Shown here: positions 57,901-64,000 of the stretch, one piece after another
Numbering within the stretch: the stretch's first letter is position 1
How the letters are laid out: each line of letters begins with the position of its first letter
Assembly: GCF_949628265.1 (NCBI RefSeq)
Contig: NC_088790.1
Coordinates: 11,226,545-11,290,544, forward strand
Direction of reading: 5' to 3'
Length of the DNA: 64,000 nt
DNA from: Cloeon dipterum
Lineage: Eukaryota > Arthropoda > Insecta > Ephemeroptera > Baetidae
The notes under the pieces: generated by a model
What the model saw: only the letters and a program-made list of their open reading frames with translations
The model's database searches: none
Told to the model about the DNA's origin: nothing
Made by a program: the position numbers and the translations under genes

Positions 57901-59379
57901 TTCAAAAGATATTTCAAATACATATAACTGCTGAATTTATTTTGCTGTCAGATCATCCGTCTTGGGGCATCGCTTGGTACATCAACGACCTACTCATCCC
58001 TGAAGTCTTCGTTGAGCGCGGCCAGTCGTACGTTTTCAAGGTAGAAGGAGGCTTTGAAGAGTCCAACCCTGCGAGGTACCACCCCTTCTACATTACAGAC
58101 AGCAGCGAAGGAGGATTCGGCCAAAAATCGGAGGAGCAGCAGAAGCAGCAGAGGGTGTTTGCCGGCGTTGGATACGATGCTGAAGGAAATCCGTACCCGA
58201 ACACAGGTGAGTTTAAATCACGTTTGTTAATTTGAATTGGTGGCTATTGATTTTCTGGATTTTCAGCCGGAAGGTATTGTGAGTGGATCCACAAAACTGT
58301 CGACCAGTCAAGCAGCAAGGAAACTTTTGAGAGCTTTTTCGAAACCCTGAAGCTCGAGTGTGATCCGGGGGAGCCAGCCATCCTTAATTGGACCGTTGCC
58401 ATGGACACACCAGACACGGTTTACTACCAGGTACAAAAATAAATAAATCCACACTGTGGAGAAAATACCTAGCTAAAATGAAAATTCAACACACGCACCA
58501 GTTTTTCCCAAGATCTAATTCAACTTCATAGATGGCTGCGCGTTTTAACTAAGATTTTCCTCGTTTCATAAGGAAAAGAATACGTATTTTTTAACTAATT
58601 TATTTAATTTTTATATACGGAAAAATCATTTCTGTTCTAGATTTAAAATAAAAAATATATTGCATGAGATCCGAGAGATGAAAAACAACGCTTTTCACAT
58701 GAAAAATGGAAATGTCGATTTGATAAAAACATGATGGGTATAATTCTTAGGTCGTTCAAAATTAATGTTTTGATTTAATCTTTATGCAAATTTCAAATAA
58801 AGAATTCTGATATTTTGTACAATTGGGCAAATAGTGGAAAAACGTTGGCGAAGGAGGCAAAACATAATGATTTTAGTTGGCTTCTGGGACAGTTAATTGG
58901 TTAAATATGGGCTTAAATTATCATGGTTCATTTAAAATTCTAATTACGTACCATAATTTAAAAAATGTGCAGGCCTATACTCCTGACTTTTATAAGACAT
59001 TTTTCATTTGAACCAAATACATTCTTGAGTAAACTATTATCAGAAAGTTGTTTTAAAACAAAATTTAACTCTTTTTTCCTATTAAAAAAAATTACAGAGA
59101 CTTTAAGATATTTTAAGTTCAGGAAATTTGGCAAAAACTTATGAAAAAAGTGATCGTTTTTAATATTTTGTCCTGTCTTCATTTTTGAATTAAACCCATC
59201 ACTCTATGAAAATTAACACGCTCCTTTCTAATTGGCAGTGCTACACGCACAACAATCTTGGCTGGAAGATCCAAGTGAAGAACCCTGGCGAGTTGGCGGG
59301 CTTGAACAGCGCCATGCCGTTGCACACGACAGTGGCCGCCGTGGCGGTGCACCTGTTGGTGCTAATGCTCGGCAGGTGA
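25211..59379 (+). CDS. Knickkopf/Skeletor-family DM13-DM13-DOMON protein, predicted GPI-anchored
   Basis: Exons: 25211-25265, 50650-50887, 52821-52932, 55076-55314, 55538-55718, 55844-55864, 56020-56198, 56450-56546, 56883-57306, 57952-58206, 58267-58430, 59239-59379; all phases agree, giving 701 residues. The ATG sits in a perfect GCCACCATGG context and opens a signal peptide (MDTLLPLVLFLVCAAPHQG). Residues ~25-135 are DM13-1 (FVVDETTLFIKGFAYDGTGP), ~136-275 DM13-2 (ILDAKTFYIPNLHYDGAGPD), ~292-480 DOMON (YMAFGISGENGR, MLGADVVVAFYD). Residues ~500-665 are a cupredoxin-like region (ARIGPTGGQRGYTHLTG, WYINDLLIPEVFVERG, HPFYITD, YYQCYTHNNLGWKI). The tail (LNSAMPLHTTVAAVAVHLLV) looks like a GPI signal. 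Known: Knickkopf proteins of this layout organise cuticular chitin; database copies are often named Skeletor isoforms B/C. The short DOMON-to-C-terminus linker and GPI tail favour Knickkopf. The TGA overlaps a possible donor at 59376. Confidence 0.9.
25266..34644 (+). other. Intron 1, part left of the retrotransposon
   Basis: First 9.4 kb of a 25.4-kb intron. Mostly AT-rich with scattered TATA-like words and no coding exon recognised on either strand. A CpG-rich island at 33290-33720 is listed separately. Confidence 0.6.
33290..33720. promoter_or_regulatory. CpG island with paired GCCATTTT motifs
   Basis: GC-rich island with long frames in at least five of six phases, so no frame is favoured. 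It contains a GGCGGGCGAGCGAGCGAGC tract and two copies of GCCATTTT (33351-33358 and 33459-33466), the YY1/Pho-type core. Possible alternative promoter or enhancer within intron 1; this is inference only. Confidence 0.4.
34645..34648. other. Target-site duplication TGAC, left
   Basis: TGAC directly before the left LTR; repeated at 39977-39980 directly after the right LTR. A 4-bp duplication fits Ty3/Gypsy integrases of several lineages. Confidence 0.8.
34649..35238 (-). repeat. 3' LTR of the retrotransposon
   Basis: 590 bases, starting TGTGGGGGTCC and ending GACCCCTACA on the plus strand; identical by eye to 39387-39976. The pol frame ends inside it at 35073. An 12-bp hairpin lies at 35161-35205. 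Confidence 0.97.
35073..38528 (-). CDS. pol: Retrotransposon pol polyprotein (PR-RT-RNaseH-IN)
   Basis: Open frame of 1,151 codons from the first Met; the real translation likely enters by -1 frameshift near 38453, so this Met need not be used. Protease FLVDTGADLSIVP with catalytic Asp ~59. Reverse transcriptase VDD box written FVDD at ~357-360 rather than the common YVDD. RNase H residues ~D511, E552, D577 (LVTDASDVALG, TDREL, YTDHEPL). Integrase zinc site H699/H703/C733/C736, catalytic D765, D824 (ICDRGRQFTS) and E860 (NGMVERLHR), then a C-terminal YTGPHPVLKRGEKRFEIEV region like the GPY/F module. All catalytic residues are present and there are no internal stops, so the element could be active. 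It ends within the 3' LTR. Confidence 0.95.
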   Translation of the reverse strand: MPPILSILQPILRRSNSTTETWDFKLLGQTCAATVSVCQSQHSRLFIDDPLTKLTFLVDTGADLSIVPRKMIAEERTQTDFKLTAANDDFIPCFGFKSLKLSLNLRREFLWTFIVAEVSTPILGADFLANFRLSVDLDEAALVDKLTGLKVQGHCRADCRPSLKVANAADGQYISLLKDFPEIFRPPDAKRPVKHKTKHYIATTGPPIHTRFRRLAPDKLKAATAIFKEMEMAGLIRRSKSAWSSALHLVPKKDGTFRPCGDFRQLNTRTVPDRYPMKHLHDCSAALHGSKIFSTLDLSRAFFHVPVAEEDVPKTAITTPFGLFEFVFMPFGLRNASATFQRMMDGIFDEFPFVFCFVDDLLIASSDVEQHKKHLLAVLEKLKEHGLVLKQEKCVFGAEEVSFLGYKINARGLRPLPDNITAITNFPKPLARNQLSRFLGMINFYHRFLPRIAETLSPLHALLAGKKLPKKTKLTWTDDASAAFEKCKTALSAAVCLAHPIEGAPLALVTDASDVALGAVLQQQVADAWQPLGFHSRKLTSTEKRYSTTDRELLAIFDSIKKFRYWLEAREFTVYTDHEPLTHAFEKNRSDHSPRQERQLLFIAEFTTDIRYIKGSANIVADTFSRVEAVAAPHTYEEIARAQKQDKELKLYSSPDSVLKLEEIPVQDTDLELLCDMKTRSPRPFLPEKFRKEAFDKLHGLSHPGIKSSVRLVSDRFVWPGLKKDCAKWARECIPCQRNKVNRHTIAPLQPFSTATERFSTIHVDIVGPLPDSEGFRYCFTMIDRFTRWPEVVPMKEITADAVIRALKEGWMSRFGVPDEIICDRGRQFTSELFHRFAKRLGFKVNHTTAYHAQANGMVERLHRTLKAALACYDHGWTAALAPVLLGLRSALKPDLNASSSQLVYGEALRLPGEFFVPPQYPLTPMEVLLRLQSQFAEFSPAPVVSHGRKSFYVHPDLMSSSHVMLRVDAHRPPLSAHYTGPHPVLKRGEKRFEIEVKGKREVVSIDRLKPAYIESSTPPERPPKPAGITLRPSPVLNIPLRAPPLGNPPPAPVRQRRRQMNLPVQQNAIRTKYGRQVRPPQRFGAPMASCLKGGAPVGVAWRPKQPAAQVPNERNAHAVPVPAAVRVVAFNLRKSSVQGVCGGLANSARH
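35243..35252 (-). other. Polypurine tract
   Basis: AAAGGGGGAG on the minus strand, four bases from the 3' LTR; the position where plus-strand DNA synthesis is primed in such elements. Confidence 0.6.
38447..39346 (-). CDS. gag: Retrotransposon gag with CHCC zinc knuckle
   Basis: 299-codon capsid/nucleocapsid frame starting 40 bases after the 5' LTR. The N-terminal half (YSAEHAELFFSLLEEQFAQA, later LRPSDYESLRSRMRSIPLG) resembles Gag capsids of insect Ty3/Gypsy elements. The C-terminus has a variant knuckle at residues ~261-278, spacing C-X2-H-X9-C-X3-C, instead of the usual CCHC; by family knowledge this CHCC form marks the CsRn1 lineage. The frame ends AAC TTT TAG immediately after a TTTAAAC slippery site and overlaps pol by about 80 bases. 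Confidence 0.92.
   Translation of the reverse strand: MPDETAVAPTMNFKPPVYSAEHAELFFSLLEEQFAQAGIINEKEKFLCLARAVPYVALPEAAANLIRKIPQLEPYAALKNALLTNLRPSDYESLRSRMRSIPLGTMKPSEFLARLRSLADEATLGNAIFQADLLAIWRAAMPAEWRHVLVVERDIDAAAQKADELHVYKQQTGAAAPQRDNAAAPQCEIAAVRAGGSRNSSEDRRFASVEKSITDIKGEMYKMQLAISELSNNRGRRANRGERGRSFSRSPSASRQADDRCYHHKRFGDKAYQCRPFCRFYSQFCADQTQQQKPGTLNF
38453..38459 (-). promoter_or_regulatory. -1 ribosomal frameshift heptamer TTTAAAC
   Basis: In gag phase the bases read T TTA AAC, a canonical X XXY YYZ slippery site, one codon (TTT) before the gag stop TAG at 38447-38449. Slipping back one base gives GAC TTT AAA CTT, exactly the pol frame (WDFKLLGQT). The following sequence can form a hairpin (GGCAGAC with GTCTCTGTTTGCC, imperfect), which could stimulate shifting. 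Confidence 0.85.
39368..39385 (-). other. Primer binding site
   Basis: One base after the 5' LTR the minus strand reads TGGTGCTACCCGACGTCG. It starts with the TGG that pairs with tRNA CCA ends and closely resembles the complement of insect tRNA-Trp 3' ends with an extra base near position 6. The primer is therefore probably tRNA-Trp, but this is not certain. Confidence 0.55.
39387..39976 (-). repeat. 5' LTR of the retrotransposon
   Basis: Second 590-base LTR, identical by eye to 34649-35238, followed by TGAC. It contains the same 12-bp hairpin at 39899-39943 (arms GGCACAGGTACC and GGTACCTGTGCC). Confidence 0.97.
42941..43060. repeat. CAGCC-rich degenerate repeat patch
   Basis: Eight or nine copies of CAGCC or CAGCCG in about 115 bases (42941, 42968, 42975, 43004, 43013, 43033, 43046, 43050), sharply bounded by AT-rich DNA. 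Not a clean tandem array and not coding in any frame that I recognise. Confidence 0.7.
46720..46752. repeat. TCGC/GCTC tetranucleotide-like tract
   Basis: Short run of GCTC repeats (GTCGCTCGCTCGCTCGCTC) inside a CpG-rich island of intron 1. Confidence 0.8.
50215..50235. repeat. Copy of a short dispersed repeat
   Basis: Shares 21 contiguous bases (core TTTGCATGCTAATCAAGC) with 16562-16582; both copies are preceded within about 40 bases by TAGGTTGCCA, so they look like remnants of one repeat family. Confidence 0.6.
50888..52820 (+). other. Intron 2 of the DM13-DOMON gene
   Basis: 1.9 kb. Contains a perfect (GA)n microsatellite at 51896-51944 and a GC-rich patch at 52560-52740. Nothing coding recognised. 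Confidence 0.7.
51896..51944. repeat. (GA)n microsatellite
   Basis: About 49 bases of uninterrupted GA dinucleotides; a potential binding tract for GAGA-type factors and probably length-variable. Confidence 0.97.
52933..55075 (+). other. Intron 3 of the DM13-DOMON gene
   Basis: 2.1 kb, AT-rich with a GC-rich patch at 54420-54690. No exon, RNA gene or mobile element recognised. Later introns over 300 bp (56547-56882, 57307-57951, 58431-59238) are also featureless. Confidence 0.6.
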
Positions 59380-62300
59380 GCGAGCGGCCACGGAAATCAT
59401 ACCTAATAAGCGTTTGCGTGATCTTTACCGAGCATTCTACGAGGAACAATAATTTTATCAATGATAAAAAGGCTATAATAATGTGTACTTAAGTAAGTAA
59501 AATGTCGAGACAGAAAAAGAGGCAAATTGATTTTGCGGAAACAAGTCAAATAATATATATACATATGCGATTGCCTAATTTTAAGGTTTCTATAAATTGA
59601 AATGTTGGATAGATTTGAAAGAATAAGCCGTGATTGCAAGTGGAAAACTGGATAGCGAGTACAAAACGATCGAGAGACTTGGAACGAAATGTCGAAATTA
59701 AAGTCGTAAGGACCTCATTTTGCGTGTTTAGCAGAAAATGCGGGAGGGAACTCGGTGTGCACAAATTAGCTCATGATGAGACAATAATATTTCCGCAACT
59801 TTTAAAAGCGCATTGTGAAAAGCCCAGGCGAACCAAAAGTTCAGTTTTTGAGAAGAAAACAAAATTCGCCTGGGAACGAAAAACTATTGAAAGTAAAAAT
59901 TCTAGATGTAAGTAAAGCTTTTCAAAGTGGACTCGCAATGTGGGATGACAATAATTTTCACCTGCAAAACTGCATTTGTCTATATATATACATTAACACT
60001 ATGAACGAAACGATAGTTATATTATTACACTGTTGCGTCTGACTAAGACAATAATTTTCAAGAAACAGCAGCTATTTCCCCCGAAATAAATTTTTTCCGC
60101 AACTCATGTATACAAATTAAAAAAAAAAGACGAACGAAACGATGTCGAGAGCAAAGTCGAGATGAATTCTAGGGCCCCTAGGCTGATAGTCAATTTCCCA
60201 GCAATTTTTAATGAAAGTTCAAACGTGTAAATATTCCACTCAGATTGTAAATAATATCTCATGTTGAAATGATAAATGAATCGTTTTTTGTCTGGTATTT
60301 TTTTGTTATATATTAGAAGGTTTACATAAACGTTATGTTTTATTGTGTTTTGATGTAATTTGTAGTTTATATGTCATAATGTTAATTATTCATAGCTGTA
60401 CTGATGTATATCAAAATGTCAGAGTAGCGAAAAAGTTAATCCAGCTTAGTGGGAGTTTCGAAATTGTTCATATCACTGTGGTAGCTGGTCGCGAAAAGCG
60501 AAATCTTTTCTTTTCATCTTAGCAGTTTTGGCTGTTTAGAGAGGAAAATTCAAAATATATAGAATTCTTTCAAAGGAAAACCACTCTAGCACCGCAACAT
60601 TCCTTTCTAACCTGCTGTACAAACGCTCTACACCATCAGTTTCGTTTCTTGATGCAGAGATTTTAGGTGTCTCTATTTCCTAAACTTAAAATTAAAACCT
60701 GTAATAACTCCATATCCTGCTGAGCATATCCGTTATACTCTATAAAGAACCGTTTTATCAACCAAAATTAATTCATGAGTCTCGACGAATAACTATTGGA
60801 TTATTTGCGCTCTATGTAAGGTGCCAAAATGCACGAGAATATAATTTTTTCGCAAAGAATTGAACGGGAGTGCCTTTTTGAAAGGAAAGCTCTGGTCAAA
60901 TCGTGAAATTGAAATTCTTCAAAGAGACAATAATAGCAGGTAATTAATAATGCAGTCCAGACAGATAAGGAGCAGTTTCTCATTTTTGTAAACAGAGAGT
61001 GACGATAATAATTACAGATGTCGAGAAATAAAATAGCTTTAGTTGCCTAAAATAACTATTTTACTAACTTGATTGCATTGCAGAAAAAATTCCGCTTCTG
61101 AAATCGTCTGCGAGATTTCCAATATATCTGTTTCGTCATTTGTAATTTTGTGTTTAACGTTTCTGTCTGCGATGAAATAAATATCCGCATTTAAGTCTTG
61201 TTGCAACGTGGGTTTCTTGTTTTATTTCCAGCGCAAAAAATACACAATTAACTAGCATGAATAATCACATTGTTTTATTAGGGAAGCAAATTTTGATGAA
61301 GGTGAATTGTGGATTATAAAATACAGAGATACTGAAGAACAAATCGAAAGAGTGGCACTACCAACGCAAATTGAGGAGGAAAGCTAAATCTATATATATC
61401 TGATTTGAAAAGTTGGCACGGCTTCATTATTTATGCTTTTCCTTCCAAACAGCGCGAACAAGGATTCGACATTTTAGTTTCAGGCTAACCCATTGAATCG
61501 TGTGGACTATCCTGATGTGAACCGCACAAATTAGATATTTCCAAGAGGGTTAGTTTTGGGCTTTGAAATTTTTGAATAATTTATCGTGGAGCAATATAAT
61601 AAACATATTATGACACACCTCCTGATTTTAAGATGTTGTTAATTAATCTATCGCATATTTTTCAGGAAAAAATGTAAATTAAAACAGTATTTAGAATTTT
61701 TTCTAAATGACAAAATTCTAGCTACATGACCAGAAAGTCGGCTAAGAAAGTTTTAAAATATGAACCTAACCGTTATTGAGCCATTAGCCAACTTTCCGGC
61801 AAAAGTCTAAAATCTTGACTTTTGGCAAGTCAAAACTAACCCGCTGACCGATTTGTCTTGTCAAGTAGAGTCTACCTACAACACATCATTATGATTGAAT
61901 GAAAGCTGGCTTCATAATTCGAATTTGAAGCATATTTAACCTTTGAGGCTGATATCAAAAACTTTGTCGTATCCCAAATTTGCTCCGGGTGATACCTCTT
62001 AACTCGTTGGATAATGCATGAATAAATAATTTCACCAAGCTAAAACATCGAATCCTAAGAGTTCTCTTGAAAGTGCCAATACTTTCATTTTGTGCTCACA
62101 AAAATGGATTCTATATAAAGCAAATATTTAATTCATTCAATGCATATAACTTTAATCATTATACTGTCAATTATTTTAAATTATTATTAAATAATATTTA
62201 CAAAGAATACCTTCCTCAAATATTAATTATATTTTAAATATTTGCAAACATTCAGTCCGATTCGGCATCAATCTTGTCCAGAAACAAAAATTTGCTCTTA

Positions 62301-62800
62301 TTGCCATTCGGTGTTTTTTCCAAAAATTTAGCGGACACTGATAAAATATTGTTAATTTGCTAGGAAAACCAAAATCACATATTTGGCCAGCTACTTATAA
62401 ATGGAAACAAACAAAATTATTCACGTCCCTTCACATTACGTACAAAGCAATCTTTCCTTGCCGGCTTTAGCCAGCATCTGTCCGCCCAGAAGAGAAAATC
62501 AAGGAAAACTGACTGATCTGAAGAGGTTGGCTGCAAGCACCAGACCAAGCTTTGAAAATAAATGAGGAATGCACCACTTGAGTAAGAAAAAAATGCACAA
62601 ATTTTGGGCCCTAAATCTCCAAGAGAATTGTTCCGCGTAGTTCCCCATTGTAACATTCTTCCAATCAATTGGTTGCGATGAAGAAATCATCCGCACGGTG
62701 TAAAAGAGAACATGATCGTTGCAATAAGGAAATGGGTGTGACACTTAATTTTTCTGACTAACTACATGAAAAATTCTTCTGTGGACAGAGAAAGGGAGAG
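59380..62800. other. Intergenic between DM13-DOMON gene and Golgin A7
   Basis: 3.4 kb, AT-rich, convergent 3' flanks of both genes. An AATAAA at 60085-60090 could end the plus-strand transcript. Short frames are present on both strands, but none has a recognisable domain. Confidence 0.5.
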
Positions 62801-63564
62801 TCATGACCTGTTTGTTGCTGTTGCTGGCTCATTTAGAATTGAAATCTCAATCTGTAAAGAAGAAATCCCTTATCAAGATCATGAATATAAAAATACAGCC
62901 AACTTACAACTCTGAGCCCTCTTTCCGAGGGATCGGTGACGAGTAGACCTCTAGGTACGTACACCCTTTCATTCTGTTCCACGACAAATTTGGCAATCTT
63001 CTTCAGACACTGCAAATTCATCACGCTGGTTAGTTAATTGAATCTCTCGTATTGGAATTCAAACCTTTTCGTAATGGGTTTCAGTGCACATGTACATGAG
63101 GTAAGCTGTGAGACAAGCAAGGCATCCTTCGCAATAGGTTCCACAACCAGCTTTTTCCGCCTCGGAGTACATTGCGTTCATTTGGTTTACAGTATATTCA
63201 AAAGCATGTCTTTCGATCTGGAAAAACAGTTTTTTGGTGAAGAAATACAAGAGAGTCAAAGTAAACAAAAATAAATGTGTAAATTGAAATTAGGAAAACA
63301 AGCGGATATCATGTGCTCTAGTTTAAGCTCAACGCAAATTTCCGCAGATTTTCACACACCTTATCTTCTAGTTCAGGAGGGAACCAAGTATTAAACTTGA
63401 CCAGTGTGCCGTCGCTGTAGTCCCTCTGAATAAAAACCTTCATGCAGCCTTGGTTAGTTGTGGTCCGCTGCTGTTGCTGCTGCTGCTGGTTTTGCTCATT
63501 GCTGTGATTCTGATGACCCAAAATTTTAATAAAAGCATTTTTTCGCATGTACAAGACTCACCAT
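62801..63564 (-). CDS. GOLGA7: Golgin subfamily A member 7 (GCP16)
   Basis: Small palmitoylated accessory protein; mammalian GOLGA7 binds DHHC9 to form the Ras palmitoyltransferase at the Golgi. Exons in order: 63562-63564 (ATG only), 63360-63509, 63065-63217, 62908-63009, 62801-62851; all phase 0, giving 152 residues. Family hallmarks: [43 protein letters not shown] (the two cysteines of CLAC correspond to the palmitoylated pair in mammals), [26 protein letters not shown] and C-terminal LRV-IEISIL. Extra N-terminal glutamine-rich segment of about 20 residues ([17 protein letters not shown]). If the 52-bp first intron is retained, an alternative in-frame ATG at 63552 gives a different N-terminus; internal Met before KVFIQ is a third option. 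Confidence 0.92.
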
Positions 63565-64000
63565 TGTGTGGGCGTGATTGTCAAAAGGCTGGGTGAAAAC
63601 TCATAGCCGGCGAAAGTATGAAAATTTTAGCCTAAAACCTTTTATTTACGTCAGCCGATTCGCTTTTCGAGATCGTGATGATTGGATTCGGGGACACGCC
63701 CCTCGTTATTTAACTTGATGCAGTACCAATTCGCTCCGCTAGGGGGACACGATCCTAAATCCAGGCAAATTTTCGTCAAATTTACGAAATCCAACACTGA
63801 ATTTTTTCCAAACACCCTGGAAAATCAGTTCGATAAGAAGCGCTTTTATTTTTCCTTTCCAGTGGAAGTAATCATATAACTATAAAATTTCGGCAAATTT
63901 CCAGCAACTCGCTCGCTCACGTTCCCCATAAGATTCAGATTTCAGATTCTTTTCATACTGATTCACACGCAGATCGCGCGTGCAGTCGAAGTCAACTAAA
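63565..64000 (-). promoter_or_regulatory. 5' flank of Golgin A7
   Basis: Upstream of the proposed start codon. No TATA box at a usable distance was recognised; nothing coding is seen to the window edge. Confidence 0.3.

Overview
The window is animal nuclear DNA, almost certainly from an insect. It has AT-rich intergenic DNA, GT-AG introns from about 52 bp to 25 kb, and cuticle-type DM13/DOMON proteins; the species cannot be named from sequence alone. Five cellular genes and one complete LTR retrotransposon are supported. Every splice junction given below was chosen so that the reading phase carries across it.

Left part (1-20.3 kb, all minus strand). A SASH1/SLY-family adaptor gene runs from 6948 off the left edge; its first two exons are a SAMD5-like module, so SAMD5 and SASH1 appear joined in one gene. 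Next is a nine-exon shootin-1 orthologue (11629-14840) with coiled coils and a polyproline stretch. Then comes a short DM13-only gene of the Knickkopf/Skeletor family (18417-20240) with a predicted GPI-type tail; a perfect 75-bp duplication has copied part of its last exon.

Middle and right part (20.3-59.4 kb, plus strand). Its full-length paralogue (25211-59379, DM13-DM13-DOMON plus a cupredoxin-like C-terminal region and GPI-type tail) lies in the opposite orientation, so the two are transcribed away from each other. Intron 1 of this gene is 25 kb and contains an apparently intact Ty3/Gypsy element (34649-39976) in antisense: two identical 590-bp LTRs, a 4-bp target-site duplication, gag with a CHCC knuckle, and pol in the -1 frame behind a textbook TTTAAAC slippery heptamer. 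The CHCC knuckle and a primer site resembling tRNA-Trp point to the CsRn1/Kabuki lineage.

Right end (62.8-64 kb, minus strand). A complete Golgin A7 (GCP16) gene, the partner of DHHC palmitoyltransferases, has an N-terminal glutamine-rich extension and a start codon apparently isolated on its own exon.

The rest is intergenic or intronic DNA holding a foldback element, a possible tRNA-derived SINE, several CpG-rich islands, a TATA+Inr core promoter and simple repeats. The neighbouring genes do not form an obvious pathway, except that the two DM13 genes are clearly sister copies.
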